Shown piece by piece: positions 25,013 to 36,200 of a stretch of 51,102 bases of DNA. The DNA is taken from assembly GCA_026391715.1 (NCBI GenBank), contig JAPLDO010000231.1, positions 1-51,102 of the forward strand. Direction: 5' to 3'. The position numbers were made by a program, and so were the translations under genes. A model generated the notes under the pieces. The model did not search any database, was not told the DNA's origin, and saw only the letters and a list, made by a program, of their open reading frames with translations. The stretch's first letter is position 1. The number at the start of each line of letters is the position of its first letter. Source of the stretch: Bacteroidota bacterium. Lineage in GTDB: Bacteria; Bacteroidota; Bacteroidia; Bacteroidales; FEN-979.

Positions 25013-27475
25013 ATGACAAAAATGAAACATACATTTAATGGGTGCATCCGGTATGTACTTTATTCGGCGATTACGGTCATTGCAGTAATCTCGGTTAATT
25101 TGAATGTCAGCGCCCAGTTTTCACTTTCCGGAACTGTTTCCGATCAAATCACAGGAATGTCCCTTGCGGGAGCTCACATTTCGTCTGGAAATAAATTTCA
25201 ACAGGCAGTTTCCGATGCCGATGGGTCTTTTCGCATTTTAAATATGAAGGAGGGGGCTTATGAATTAAAAGTCTCTTTTGTTGGATATTCTACATTGACT
25301 CAGATGCTGGTTATTCATCACGACACTACCATTCAACTGAAACTTAATGGAGCCGCTCTTCTGGGTGAGGAGGTAAACATAATAGCCACACGGGCGCAGG
25401 AAAAATATCCAACTGCATATTCCTCTATCTCCAATAAAGATATCAAGGCAATGAACCTTGGGAAGGACATCCCGTATTTAATCCTCCAAAGTCCATCGGT
25501 GATCGTAACCTCCGATGCCGGGAACGGAATTGGCTATACCGGAATCAACATCAGGGGAACAGACCTTACGCGCATCAACGTCACCGTGAATAGCATTCCT
25601 CTGAATGATCCGGAATCGCAAATAGTTTTTTTTGTCGATCTGCCCGACATTGCCTCTTCTACCGCAGATATTCAGATACAGCGGGGAGTTGGAACATCCA
25701 CTAATGGCGCCGGCGCATTCGGGGCTTCGATCAATTTTCTTACTTCCGACCTGCATCAGGACGCTTATGGAGAACTTGACCTCTCCGGAGGTTCATATAA
25801 CACATTCAAGTCAACGCTTCGCTTTGGAACAGGGCTGATGGCAGGCAAATTCTGCATTGACGGAAGGCTCTCTTTTATCCGTTCCGATGGTTACATTGAC
25901 CGGGCGTCATCGAATCTTAAATCCTATTACCTCGCGGGCGGATATTATGGGAAAAATACAACCGTTAAACTGATAACTTATTCGGGACTGGAGCGTACAT
26001 ATCAGGCTTGGAACGGAGTCCCAAAAGATTCTCTCGCCACAAACCGTACATATAACCCCTCAGGGGAATATTCTGACCAAAATGGCAATATTGCCTATTA
26101 CAAAGATCAGGTTGATAATTATCAGCAGGACAATTACCAGTTGATCGTCTCGCAGGCATTAACGAAAAACTGGAATATCAACGGCGCCGCACATTACACT
26201 AAAGGGAAAGGTTATTATGAAAACTATGAACAGAATGAATCTTTTTCTGATTACGGTCTCGATAACGTGATTATCGGAAACGATACCATCATTTCCACCG
26301 ACCTGATTAACCGTAAGATAATGGACAACGATTTTTACGGAATCACTTTTTCGAGCAACTTTACCATCCCGGATAAGCTAAAACTGAGTATTGGCGGCGC
26401 GTGGAACAGTTACTATGGCAGACATTTTGGTAAGGTTATCTGGGCTGAATTTGCATCAAACGGCGACAACAACCGCAACTGGTATTACAATACAGGGCTG
26501 AAGAAAGATTTCAACGTCTATGCCAAAGTGAATTACCGGTTTTTTAAAAAGCTGAACATCTTTGCCGACATTCAATACAGGCGTGTGAGCTACAAGATGG
26601 AAGGGACTCTCGACAACCTTCGCACCCTTGATCAACAGCATCTGTTTAACTTCTTCAACCCGAAAGCTGGTCTCTTTTTGTCCATCAACAAAAGCGCCGA
26701 TCTTTATTTCTCCTTTGGAGTTGCAAACAGAGAGCCAACGAGGAATAATTACAAGGATTCCGATCCCGGAAAAGAACCGACAAATGAAACGCTTTATGAC
26801 TACGAACTTGGGTATTCTCTTCGATTGCCAATGTTGACTTTGGGAGTTAACTTCTATCTCATGGATTACCGCAATCAACTTGTTCTTACCGGGGAAATCA
26901 ACAATGTAGGCGAGGCGGTGATGGTGAACGTGCCTCACAGTTTCCGGGAGGGACTGGAGTTATCGGCGGCGCTTGAATTATTTCAAAAAAAGCTTCTTTG
27001 GAATGTCACTGCAACATTCAGCCGGAATAAGATCAGCGATTTTATTCAATATATTGACTTGTACGATGTTGCCTGGAACTATATTGGACAGCAAAGCATT
27101 TCTCTCGGAAAAACCAACCTCTCCTTTTCACCGGGGATTATCGCAGGAAGCGTGATCGCCTATAAACCTATCCCGCAACTATCTATCGGTTTTAATTCGA
27201 AATACGTAGGGAAACAGTATATTGATAATAGTTCCAATAACGACAGGTCGCTGGATGGTTATTTCGTGAATGGGTTAAGCGCGATGTATTCGGTGAAGAC
27301 AAAGCTGGTTGAAGAGATCGGCTTTACCCTTGCCGTCAACAACCTGTTTAGCGTTAAGTACGAAACCAACGGATGGGTTTATCCGTACATTCAGGATGGT
27401 AACTACTATGAGGCAAATGGTTACTTTCCACAGGCGCTGATCAATTTTCTCTTTGGGATTTCTGTTAAGATATGA
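25013..27475 (+). CDS. TonB-dependent outer-membrane receptor, predicted thiamin transporter
   Basis: It has 820 residues with a signal peptide (about 1-34). A carboxypeptidase-regulatory-like domain follows (FSLSGTVSDQITGMSLAGA to about residue 110), then the plug (ISNKDIKAMNLGKDIPYLIL, GIGYTGINIRGTD, then IQRGVGTSTNGAGAFGASIN), then a ~570-residue 22-strand-type barrel ending LINFLFGISVKI. It would take up its ligand using TonB energy. The TPP riboswitch directly before it makes thiamin or a thiamin precursor the best substrate call; comparative genomics has linked such receptors to thiamin uptake in Bacteroidota. A second in-frame ATG at 25022 is an alternative start. Confidence 0.93.
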   Translation: MTKMKHTFNGCIRYVLYSAITVIAVISVNLNVSAQFSLSGTVSDQITGMSLAGAHISSGNKFQQAVSDADGSFRILNMKEGAYELKVSFVGYSTLTQMLVIHHDTTIQLKLNGAALLGEEVNIIATRAQEKYPTAYSSISNKDIKAMNLGKDIPYLILQSPSVIVTSDAGNGIGYTGINIRGTDLTRINVTVNSIPLNDPESQIVFFVDLPDIASSTADIQIQRGVGTSTNGAGAFGASINFLTSDLHQDAYGELDLSGGSYNTFKSTLRFGTGLMAGKFCIDGRLSFIRSDGYIDRASSNLKSYYLAGGYYGKNTTVKLITYSGLERTYQAWNGVPKDSLATNRTYNPSGEYSDQNGNIAYYKDQVDNYQQDNYQLIVSQALTKNWNINGAAHYTKGKGYYENYEQNESFSDYGLDNVIIGNDTIISTDLINRKIMDNDFYGITFSSNFTIPDKLKLSIGGAWNSYYGRHFGKVIWAEFASNGDNNRNWYYNTGLKKDFNVYAKVNYRFFKKLNIFADIQYRRVSYKMEGTLDNLRTLDQQHLFNFFNPKAGLFLSINKSADLYFSFGVANREPTRNNYKDSDPGKEPTNETLYDYELGYSLRLPMLTLGVNFYLMDYRNQLVLTGEINNVGEAVMVNVPHSFREGLELSAALELFQKKLLWNVTATFSRNKISDFIQYIDLYDVAWNYIGQQSISLGKTNLSFSPGIIAGSVIAYKPIPQLSIGFNSKYVGKQYIDNSSNNDRSLDGYFVNGLSAMYSVKTKLVEEIGFTLAVNNLFSVKYETNGWVYPYIQDGNYYEANGYFPQALINFLFGISVKI

Positions 27476-27545
27476 TGTTAATGTTTGCCGGAAAATTGGT
27501 AAACTTGCATTGAATTACCCACAAATGATTTTTAAAACTCATCAG

Positions 27546-30368
27546 ATGAAAATTAAAATCTTTAAATCATTGACAATGATCGGTTTAATCCTCATTGCCA
27601 TAACCGTTTTCGGCCAGCAGCAAACGGTTGATCTCACCACCCCTCTGGCAATTGATCCTAATGTAAAAATTGGAAAACTCGATAACGGGCTGGTTTACTA
27701 CATCAGGCAGAACAAAAAACCTGAAAAACGCATTGAGATGCGATTGATAGTCAATGCAGGTTCAATTCTCGAAAATGATGATCAGCAGGGGCTTGCTCAC
27801 TTCATGGAGCACATGAATTTCAATGGCACCCGTACATTTCCGAAGAATGAGTTGATTGATTTTCTTCAGAAAACAGGCGTGAAATTTGGCGCCGATATAA
27901 ATGCCTACACAGGTTTTGATGAAACCGTTTACATGCTTCAACTTCCCACCGACGATACGTCGCTGGTGGAAAAGGGCTACCGCGTTCTGGAGGATTGGTC
28001 GCATTACGCACTGCTCGACGGGAAAGAGATTGATAAAGAGAGAGGGATAATTGTTGAGGAGTGGCGTCTTGGTTTAGGCGCGCAGGACAGGATGATGAAG
28101 AAATTTTTTCCGATCATTTTTAAAGGTTCAAAATATTCCAACCGGTTGCCGATTGGGAAAGTTGAGGTGATTGAAAATTTCAAACATGAAACCCTTCGTG
28201 ATTTTTACCGCGACTGGTACCGCCCCAACCTGCAAGCCGTGGTAGTAGTTGGCGATCTTGATCCGGCTCTGGCAGAAGCGCAAATAAAAGCCCATTTCAG
28301 CGGTTTGAAAAATCCTGAAAATCCCAGAGAACGCGCTATGTTCGATATTCCTGACAACACTGAGCCGCTAATAGCCATCACTTCAGATAAAGAGGCTACA
28401 GACAATTTCGTGATTGTTTTTTACAAACATCCGCTTAGTCCTGACAAAACACTGGGCGATTTCCGGGAGGAAATTATGGCTGAACTTTATTCAGGAATGT
28501 TGAACAACAGGTTTAATGAAATCACGCAGAAACCGGAATCGCCATACATTTATGCCGGGGGCAATTACGGAAGGTTTCTTTCAAGAAGCAAAGACGCCTT
28601 CATGATTAACGCAATGCCCAAGGAAAACCAGATAGACAAGAGTCTCGAATCGCTGCTCGCCGAAAATGAACGGGTGAAGCGTTTTGGGTTTACTTCCACT
28701 GAACTTGATCGCCAGAAAGAGGATATCCTGAGCCGGTACGAAAAGGCTTCAAAAGAATTTGACAAAACCGAATCACGGAATTTTTGTACCCGGTATGTCA
28801 GTAATTTCCTTTCACAAGACGCCATTCCGGGCGCTCAGAAGCAATTCAAATACCTGAAGAATCTTCTTCCGGGCATCACTCTCGAAGATATCAATGCACT
28901 TGCAAAAAAATGGGTAACCGACAATAATCTCGGACTTGTAATCATGGCGCCTGAAAAGGAAGGGGTAAAAGTACCAACGGAAGCTGATGTACTTAAAATT
29001 ATTCAAAATTCGAAAACAACTGAGCTGAAAGCTTATGTTGATAATGTCAGAGACGAGCCTCTTGTTCAGAAGGAACTTATTCCGGGAAAAATAGTTGGTC
29101 GCAAAGAAAACAAAGAACTCGGATTTACCGAACTGAAACTATCGAACGGCGTGACAGTCGTTCTGAAACCGACTAACTTTAAAAACGATGAAATCCTCAT
29201 TTCAGCTTACAGTCCTGGCGGCAACTCACTTGTGCCTGACGCTGATTTTATGTCGGCAAACTACGCTACGCAGGTAATGGACATGAGCGGCATCGGCGCC
29301 TTCGACAATATCGAACTTCAAAAAAAACTGAAAGGGAAAACTATTACCATTAATCCTTCAATTGATGATGTGAAGGAAGGATTTAACGGCAATACTACGC
29401 CAAAAGATTTCGAAACGTTGATGCAACTGGTATATCTCTATTTTGATCAGCCTCGGAAAGACACTTCGGCTTTCAAAGCTTTTATGTCGCAGATGGAAAA
29501 TCAGATGAAGTTCATGAAAAGCAGTCCGATTATGACTTTCTACGATACGTTATTCAAGGTTGTTTATCCCGGATACAAGCGCAATATCATCTTCCCGACG
29601 CCTTCGCAGCTTGCCGAAGTTAACCTCGATAAATTATACAATATCTATAAAGACCGGTTTTCCGACGCCAGCGATTTCAAGTTTTTTCTGGTTGGTAATT
29701 TTTCAGTGGATTCCATTACGCCTTTCGTTGAGAAATACTTTGGCAATCTGCCTTCGCTCAACCGCAATGAAACATGGAAAGATACTTCTCCAAAATTCGC
29801 CGAAGGAATCACCAACCTGACATTTAATAAAGGAACCGACCCTCAGAGCATGGTTGGAATTGTGATGTCGGAAAAGATTGAATGGAACGAGAAAAATGTA
29901 CTAAACCTGAACATGATTAAGGAGATCGTCAGCATAAAACTGATTGAAGTTATCAGGGAAAAGATGAGCGGGGTTTACTCTCCGCAGGTAATGGTAAACC
30001 TTGATCAGTATCCAAAACCTTCCTTCCAGATGATTTTGATGTTCGGGTGCTCGCCAAAAATGACAGAGAAATTGACCAAAGCCGTTTTCGGGGAGATCAA
30101 AAAAATTCGGAAAAAAGGTCCAACCGAAGTTGATCTGAAAAAAGCGCAGGAAGCAATGATCCGCAGCAGAGAAACCGATATGGAAAAGAATGAATTCTGG
30201 CTTCGGAAAATAGAATCGCTATATTTCAACAAAGATAATCCCGAGTCGGTACTGAATTTCAAAGACCGTGTGAATGCAGTCACTGTCGCCGATCTGAAAA
30301 ACACGGCAGAAAAGTATTTCAACCCCGACCATTATGTTCGCGTGGTGTTGATGCCCGAAAAGAAATAA
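27546..30368 (+). CDS. M16-family (pitrilysin-like) zinc peptidase, secreted
   Basis: It has 940 residues from the ATG at 27546, with a signal peptide ([15 protein letters not shown], then QQQ). The N-terminal M16 unit carries the inverted zinc motif H85-x2-E88-H89 ([13 protein letters not shown]) and the distal glutamate segment [10 protein letters not shown]. Two inactive M16C-type units follow in the middle and C-terminal half ([20 protein letters not shown], then [11 protein letters not shown]). It is a full-length two-half clamshell peptidase, likely periplasmic, degrading peptides. smpB follows after 2 bases, so the two genes may share a transcript. Confidence 0.92.
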   Translation: MKIKIFKSLTMIGLILIAITVFGQQQTVDLTTPLAIDPNVKIGKLDNGLVYYIRQNKKPEKRIEMRLIVNAGSILENDDQQGLAHFMEHMNFNGTRTFPKNELIDFLQKTGVKFGADINAYTGFDETVYMLQLPTDDTSLVEKGYRVLEDWSHYALLDGKEIDKERGIIVEEWRLGLGAQDRMMKKFFPIIFKGSKYSNRLPIGKVEVIENFKHETLRDFYRDWYRPNLQAVVVVGDLDPALAEAQIKAHFSGLKNPENPRERAMFDIPDNTEPLIAITSDKEATDNFVIVFYKHPLSPDKTLGDFREEIMAELYSGMLNNRFNEITQKPESPYIYAGGNYGRFLSRSKDAFMINAMPKENQIDKSLESLLAENERVKRFGFTSTELDRQKEDILSRYEKASKEFDKTESRNFCTRYVSNFLSQDAIPGAQKQFKYLKNLLPGITLEDINALAKKWVTDNNLGLVIMAPEKEGVKVPTEADVLKIIQNSKTTELKAYVDNVRDEPLVQKELIPGKIVGRKENKELGFTELKLSNGVTVVLKPTNFKNDEILISAYSPGGNSLVPDADFMSANYATQVMDMSGIGAFDNIELQKKLKGKTITINPSIDDVKEGFNGNTTPKDFETLMQLVYLYFDQPRKDTSAFKAFMSQMENQMKFMKSSPIMTFYDTLFKVVYPGYKRNIIFPTPSQLAEVNLDKLYNIYKDRFSDASDFKFFLVGNFSVDSITPFVEKYFGNLPSLNRNETWKDTSPKFAEGITNLTFNKGTDPQSMVGIVMSEKIEWNEKNVLNLNMIKEIVSIKLIEVIREKMSGVYSPQVMVNLDQYPKPSFQMILMFGCSPKMTEKLTKAVFGEIKKIRKKGPTEVDLKKAQEAMIRSRETDMEKNEFWLRKIESLYFNKDNPESVLNFKDRVNAVTVADLKNTAEKYFNPDHYVRVVLMPEKK

Positions 30369-30370
30369 CA

Positions 30371-30814
30371 GTGGAAAAGAAGGTCAGCATAAGGAACAAA
30401 CGCGCCAGCCATGAGTATTTTCTCGTTCAGGAGCTCATGGCAGGCATTCAGCTTACCGGCACTGAAATCAAGTCAATCCGCGATGGCAAAGCCAACCTCG
30501 CCGACGCATACTGCACTTTCACCGGAACTGAACTCTTTGTCAGAAATATGCACATCGCTGAATATACCTTTGGAACTCATTACAACCACGAACCCAAACG
30601 CGACAGGAAATTGCTTTTATCCAAAAGGGAATTAAAGAAATTGGCAATAAAAGTTAAGGAACGGGGTTTTACGATAATCCCGACGTTACTCTTCATCAAC
30701 GAAAACGGTCTTGCCAAGTTGAACATTGCCCTTGCCCGCGGAAAACATGCCTACGACAAACGGGAAACGCTGAAGCAGAAGGATATGCAGAGGGAGATGG
30801 ATCGGCATGGGTAG
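30371..30814 (+). CDS. smpB: SsrA-binding protein SmpB
   Basis: This 147-residue protein binds tmRNA and brings it to stalled ribosomes for trans-translation. Family signatures are [44 protein letters not shown], then [19 protein letters not shown] and the C-terminal [15 protein letters not shown], which acts as a codon mimic in the decoding site. The GTG start follows the M16 peptidase stop by 2 bases. Two bases after the stop, an array of ACGAGGG-type heptads begins. tmRNA itself is not in this window. Confidence 0.97.
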   Translation: MEKKVSIRNKRASHEYFLVQELMAGIQLTGTEIKSIRDGKANLADAYCTFTGTELFVRNMHIAEYTFGTHYNHEPKRDRKLLLSKRELKKLAIKVKERGFTIIPTLLFINENGLAKLNIALARGKHAYDKRETLKQKDMQREMDRHG

Positions 30815-30815
30815 G

Positions 30816-30871
30816 ACGAGGGACGAGGGACGAAGGACGAGGGACGAGGGACGAAGGACGAGGGACGAGGG
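30816..30871 (+). repeat. Eight 7-bp tandem repeats (ACGAGGG/ACGAAGG)
   Basis: Eight heptads in the order G G A G G A G G (ACGAGGG or ACGAAGG) begin right after the smpB stop. The same heptads occur at 23375-23415. The array is purine-only apart from the cytosine in each unit. No spacers are present, so it is not a CRISPR array. Confidence 0.85.
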
Positions 30872-30930
30872 AGAATTTAACTTTGAAGAATGAATAATGA
30901 AAAATGAACTTTGAACTATAACTTTTGTCT

Positions 30931-31497
30931 ATGAAAAAGCAAAACATTTTTATTTTAGTTATTATTTTGCTCATTTTATGCGATTCATTTTCGCTGTTTG
31001 CGCAGGAACCGGCAAAACCAGCAGTTAAAGAATCCAAAATCAAATGGTACTCTTTTGAAGACGCCTATAACCTGATCAAAAAGAAACCAAAGAAAATCTT
31101 CATTGATATGTTCACCGACTGGTGCGGCTGGTGTAAGAAGATGGATTCCGAAACCTTTGCAAACCCGGTAATAGCCGAATATATGAGCGATAACTTCTAT
31201 TGCGTAAAGTTTAATGCCGAACGCAAAGATACTATCGTACTTGACGGACAAACCTTCGTCAACCCAAACCCTGCCGGCAGCCGGAGCACACACAAACTGG
31301 CGGTAGAACTACTGCGCGGAAAACTGTCCTATCCATCATTTGTCTTTCTGAATGAGAAGGGTCAGGAACTTACCGTTATTGCAGGTTATCAACAGCCCCG
31401 TGAATTTGAGAAAGTACTGAATTGGTTTGGTTCAAATGCCTATCTGAAAACTCAGTTCGAGGATTATAAAGTGGGGTTTCAGGGGAAGGTGAAATAG
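30931..31497 (+). CDS. Periplasmic thioredoxin-fold protein
   Basis: It has 188 residues with a signal peptide (IFILVIILLILCDSF, then SLFAQ). The redox motif is C65-G-W-C68 in IDMFTDWCGWCKKMD, followed by a cis-proline region SYPSFVFLNEKG. The fold matches thioredoxin-like DUF255/Thioredoxin_7 proteins of the envelope. It probably reduces or isomerises disulfides, or handles haem-protein thiols; the next gene encodes a CxxCH protein, which would be consistent but is only context. The ATG at 30931 is preferred to an in-frame TTG two codons earlier. Confidence 0.85.
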   Translation: MKKQNIFILVIILLILCDSFSLFAQEPAKPAVKESKIKWYSFEDAYNLIKKKPKKIFIDMFTDWCGWCKKMDSETFANPVIAEYMSDNFYCVKFNAERKDTIVLDGQTFVNPNPAGSRSTHKLAVELLRGKLSYPSFVFLNEKGQELTVIAGYQQPREFEKVLNWFGSNAYLKTQFEDYKVGFQGKVK

Positions 31498-31575
31498 AAA
31501 GCCAGTGAATCAAAGATAGAATATTCCGGCGTCGGGAAAGGTACTCTTGAATATCTATGACCCGGCATTTATGAC

Positions 31576-31583
31576 TACATTTG
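31576..31583 (+). promoter_or_regulatory. -7 box of the haem-binding protein gene
   Basis: TACATTTG matches TAnnTTTG and lies 21 bases before the ATG at 31605. Confidence 0.5.
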
Positions 31584-31604
31584 TAAAAACAAAAAAAATT
31601 AACC

Positions 31605-31997
31605 ATGAAAAAAATCATCGTTTTCTCACTGTTTTCAGCATCATTTCTTTTTGCTGCTCTATTGATTTTTAATCCACAAACAGCAACCGGAGCGAGAAAA
31701 AGTTTGCCGGTAGCGCCGGGAACCGAACTTCCGGACAGCATAATGAAATTTGTTCAAAAAACCTGCATGGATTGTCACGCCGACGACGGTTCGTCAATGG
31801 CGAAAATGAAGGTGAATTTTTCGAAATGGAGTGGGTATGACGCCGATAAACAGATTAAAAAGGCTAACGCCATCTGTAAAGAACTTACAAAAAATTCAAT
31901 GCCTCCCAAAAAATGGCGCGCCAATAACCCGGATAATGTTCCAACACCGGCTCAGATTGACATGATTTGCCGCTGGGCGAAAGGGCTGGTCAAGTAA
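31605..31997 (+). CDS. Small exported haem-binding (CxxCH) protein
   Basis: It has 130 residues with a signal peptide or N-terminal anchor (IIVFSLFSASFLFAALLIF). The haem motif C54-MD-C57-H58 (KTCMDCHADDGSSMA) is followed by a region with NSMPPKKW and the C-terminal PTPAQIDMICRWAKGL. This layout matches the Bacteroidota haem-binding-domain family related to cytochrome c. An envelope electron carrier is likely; the partner is unknown. It has its own -7 box and precedes the GT2-DUF2062 operon by 9 bases, so read-through into that operon is possible. Confidence 0.8.
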   Translation: MKKIIVFSLFSASFLFAALLIFNPQTATGARKSLPVAPGTELPDSIMKFVQKTCMDCHADDGSSMAKMKVNFSKWSGYDADKQIKKANAICKELTKNSMPPKKWRANNPDNVPTPAQIDMICRWAKGLVK

Positions 31998-32006
31998 TAA
32001 ACCCTG

Positions 32007-33200
32007 ATGACACACGAAGTTTCTATTAATGGGATGAAACAGAATTCATCCCTGAGTTATTGCGTCATCATCCCAACCTATAATAATGAAAATACACTGG
32101 CTGATGTAATAAACGGAGTTTTGGAACACACCAGCGATGTTATCGTGGTAAACGATGGATCCACCGATAATACTGCCTTCATTCTCACCCGGTTTCCGAA
32201 ACTACAAATCATTAACATTCCCGTAAACACTGGAAAAGGCTGGGCGTTGCGCCAAGGTTTCAAACTTGCCATAAAACTCGGTTTCAGGTATGCCGTTACC
32301 ATTGACAGCGACGGACAGCATTTTCCTGACGACCTTCCGCTGTTTCTCGATCTTATTGCCAAAGAACCTGATTCCATAATTCTGGGGGCAAGAAATATGA
32401 TGCAGGATGGAGTTCCCGGTACAAGTAGTTTCGGTCACAATTTTTCGATTTTCTGGTTTAAGGTTGAAACCGGAATCAGAATCGCCGATGTTCAAACGGG
32501 TTTCCGCCTTTATCCTCTTAATAAAATCAAGGAGATCAAAAGGTTTTTCACAAAGAAATATGAATTTGAAGTTGAAGTTCTGGTACGGCTGGCATGGCGG
32601 AATGTTAAGATTCTCTCTCTGCCTGTGAAGGTTTATTACGCGCCAAAGGAAATCAGGGTTTCACATTTCAGGAAATTCAGGGATTTTACAAGAGTCAGTA
32701 TTACCAATAGTGTGCTGGTTTTTATGGCTCTTTTGTGGGTTCGTCCGGTTGCCTTCTTCAGAAGCCTGGGAAAGAAATCAATGCGGGAATTTATTCGCGA
32801 ATATGTTATAAACAGTGAAGATTCCAATGCAAGGCTCGCCTCCTCGGTAGCGCTTGGTCTTTTTATCGGAGTTACTCCACTCTGGGGGTGGCAGATTGTG
32901 ACAACAATCGGACTGGCTCACCTGCTGAAGTTAAATAAATTTGTCGCCGTAACCGCATCCAATATCAGTCTTCCTCCGATACTTCCTCTGATACTCTTTC
33001 TCAGTTACCTTGCAGGCGGCTGGATACTCGGCGTTAACGTTGATAGCTTCCGTTATAATTCAGGACTTAATTTTCAATGGATTAAGGAAAACCTTATCCA
33101 GTATATTGTCGGAAGTTTAGCTCTTGGCGTTTCCCTTGCTCTGGTTTTTGGTCTGCTCTCTTTTCTTCTTTTCCAAATGTTCAGAAAATCGCATGTCTGA
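32007..33200 (+). CDS. GT2 glycosyltransferase - DUF2062 fusion
   Basis: It has 397 residues. Residues about 17-235 form a dolichyl-phosphate-mannose-synthase-like GT2 domain (CVIIPTYNNENTLADVI, VVNDGSTDNT, then D100-S-D102 in TIDSDGQHFP and QTGFRLYP). Residues about 275-390 form a membrane-embedded DUF2062 domain (NARLASSVALGLFIGVTPLW, then NISLPPILPLILFLSYLAGG). Proteins of this architecture are typical members of flexirubin and aryl-polyene lipid clusters in Bacteroidota, where they are thought to glycosylate a lipid or polyene headgroup. It overlaps the next gene by 8 bases. A second in-frame ATG, codon 10, is an alternative start. Confidence 0.9.
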   Translation: MTHEVSINGMKQNSSLSYCVIIPTYNNENTLADVINGVLEHTSDVIVVNDGSTDNTAFILTRFPKLQIINIPVNTGKGWALRQGFKLAIKLGFRYAVTIDSDGQHFPDDLPLFLDLIAKEPDSIILGARNMMQDGVPGTSSFGHNFSIFWFKVETGIRIADVQTGFRLYPLNKIKEIKRFFTKKYEFEVEVLVRLAWRNVKILSLPVKVYYAPKEIRVSHFRKFRDFTRVSITNSVLVFMALLWVRPVAFFRSLGKKSMREFIREYVINSEDSNARLASSVALGLFIGVTPLWGWQIVTTIGLAHLLKLNKFVAVTASNISLPPILPLILFLSYLAGGWILGVNVDSFRYNSGLNFQWIKENLIQYIVGSLALGVSLALVFGLLSFLLFQMFRKSHV

Positions 33201-36200
33201 TCTTCTCGTTGGTATTTACAGATATTTCAGCGCCCGGAAAATTCTGTTCGTTCTATTGTTGGGCGTACTGTTCGCCGGATTGCTTTTACTCGCTTCAGGG
33301 ATCAGATTTGAAGAAGATATTTCCAAAACCATCAAAGGGAATTCCAGGGAGGATTTGACAGGTTTTGTTGTTAAAAACCTCGCCATTACTGACAAAATTA
33401 TCATTGACGTTTCACTGGAAGATACATTAAAACCTGCAAATCCGGAAGCGCTTGAAAAGTTCGGTCAAACGCTGGTTGATTCTCTCAATTCTCATATTGA
33501 TTCAGGGCTGATCCGCAGTATTACATTCAGGGCTTCCGATTCAGTTATTCTTGCCATGATGGAAATGGTTATGTCGCATTTGCCATCATTTCTGGAAGAG
33601 TCAGACTACCGGCGGATTGACAGCATGATTCAGCCCGGTTTCGTGAAAAGCGCGCTCGAAAAGAATTACAAAATAGTTCTTTCTCCTGCCGGCATGGTTT
33701 TAAAAAAGCGTATTCAAGCCGATCCTTTGGGAATATCAAACCTCGGTTTATCAAAGTTAAAATCACTTCAGGCAGGCGGAAATTTTGAACTTCACGATGG
33801 CTGCGTGTTTTCATCTGATTTTAGTCACCAGCTTATTTATATCGTTCCATCGCATCCTTCAAGCGAAACTTCGCGGAACGATCAATTAATAACCATCCTT
33901 GATAATACTATTCAGAACTTAAAGCAACACGACAAAGCCGCCTTTAAAATCAGTTACTTTGGCGGATCGGCAGTTGCAGTTGCCAATGCCCGCCAGATAA
34001 AAAAAGATATTGCCTTAACGGTTTTGATTTCCCTGATTTTGATTTTCAGTTTGGTTGGTTGGTATTTCAGAAGCATCAGGGTTCCTCTGCTTGGTTTATT
34101 ACCCGCCATTTTTGGCGCAGCCCTGGCGCTTGCCACGCTGTTTCTGTTCAAAGGAAAAATTTCAGCCATTTCATTGGGAATCGGTTCGGTAATTCTCGGA
34201 CTCATCATTGACTATTCATTATACTTCGTAAACCATTACCGCAACAAAGGCAACATTGAGCAAGCCATAAGGGAGATGTCTCTCTCAATTCTGATTTGTA
34301 GTCTGACAACAATTGGCGCCTTTCTTTGTCTCACTTTTCTAAATTCCGAAGTTTTACAGGATCTGGGCTGGTTTTCGGCAATCAGCGTGGCGGGAGCAGC
34401 TTTTTTTACCTTGTTTTTTCTTCCGCATCTGTTTGGCGAAAAGTTATTTAAAAATCAAGTCCAGCGAAAACCGAATTTCATTGACCGGTTTGCCGGGATA
34501 CGGTTTGAAGAAAAAAAATGGCTGATTGCGGCTATTCTCATTATTGGTCTTGGAAGTATGTTCTTTGCAGGAAAAACAGAGTTTGAAACGAATATGAATT
34601 CTCTCAGCTTTGTCACGCCTGATCTTGCAAAAGCCGAAAGCGACCTGGATAAGATAAGTAACTATAAACTAAAAAATCTCTACCTCGTTTCAACTGGTAA
34701 AAACATTGAGGAAGCTCTTAGAAACAAGGAAAAACTGACTTCTTCAATTCAACGCCTGATCAATTCCGGAATTGTTAAGGGAAAAACCGACGCTGGTTTT
34801 TTGCTAAGTTCCGACTCCCTCCAGAGGCTGAAAATTGTCCGGTGGAACAGATTCTGGAGCGATGAAAAACGAACCAGATTAAGAGCGCTGCTTCGGGACG
34901 TAGGGAAAACAGTGGGTTTCCGCGCACAAGCCTTCGATGGTTTTTATAATCTTCTGGATAAAACCTTTAAACCGCTACCGGCGCTGGAAATAACTGTCAG
35001 GACAAAATCACTACTTTCCGACTGGCTCACAACTACACCTGACCGCACGCTTGCCCCAACCATCCTGCAGGTCGGCGAAGCCAATAAGGATAAGGTTTAC
35101 GAAGCATTTCCCGCAAATTCCCGGTACATCCTTTTCGATAAACAAACCCTTACTTCACGGTTCATTGAAAATGTAAGACATGATTTTGACCTCCTTGTTT
35201 CGTTGTCAATGATTTTTGTTACGCTGCTGCTGATTTTCTCACTTGGCAGGCTTGGGCTTGGTTTGCTTACCGCCTTACCTATGTTTTTCAGTTGGCTGAT
35301 TACGCTCGGTTTTATGGGGTTGACCGGAATCAGGTTCAATATTTTCAACATCATCGTCTCCTCTTTTATTTTCGGACTCGGCGTTGATTACAGTATCCTG
35401 ATGATGCGCGGAATGCAGCAGCGGCTGATAACCGGGAAGGATGACATGAAAAGTTATAAAGTTGCGGTAATTTTATCTTCGCTCACCACGCTTTTCGGAG
35501 TTGGCGCGCTATTCGCCGCCCGTCATCCGGCGTTGAATTCAATCGCGCTGGTTTCAGTTGTAGGCGTGGTTTCTGTTGTTGTAATCTCTTTTGTTTTTCA
35601 GCCGCTGATTTTCAATGGCGTTATTCTTTCGCGCACCCAAAGAAATACCTTTCCGGTTACTTTCAACAATATGGTCAGAACATTTTTTACCTGGGGAAAC
35701 ATTGCGGCTATCGCTGTCGCGCTGATGATTCTTGGAACGCTGATAAATTTACTGCTTCCCGTGAGGCGGAAAAAAAAGGAGGCGCTCTTTCATCGTTTGT
35801 TTTGCTGGTTTTCCAAAGCATACATTGCCGTTACCTTTGTCAACGATCAAAAACTAATCAACCCGACCGGCGAAGATTTTCGGAAACCGGCAATCATTAT
35901 CAGCAATCATCAGAGTTTGATTGAAACGCCTGCATTTCTAAGGCTCTACCCGAAAATTATCATTCTAACAACTTCCTGGGTTTACAGCTCTCCCATTTTT
36001 GGTCCGATTGCCCGGCTGGCAAACTTTTATAATGTTGACCTCGGACTTGATAACCTCATCGGATTATTGAAGGAGAAAGTTACTGAAGGCTTTTCGGTAC
36101 TAATCTTTCCAGAAGGACATCGTTCTGCCGATCATCGGATTCAACGGTTTCACCGCGGCGCGTTTTACCTTGCTGAAAAGCTTCAGGTTGACATATTACC

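Noticed and set aside
24877-25047. N-terminal extension of aroQ
   Set aside because: The extra codons cover the aroQ promoter and the TPP riboswitch; the family's N-terminus begins at 24876.
30816-30871. CRISPR array
   Set aside because: The repeats are 7 bp, contiguous, without spacers, and no cas gene is near.
30696-31043. Minus-strand frame with repeated SSLVPRP units
   Set aside because: It is only the translation of the ACGAGGG heptads and lies antisense to smpB and the thioredoxin-fold gene.
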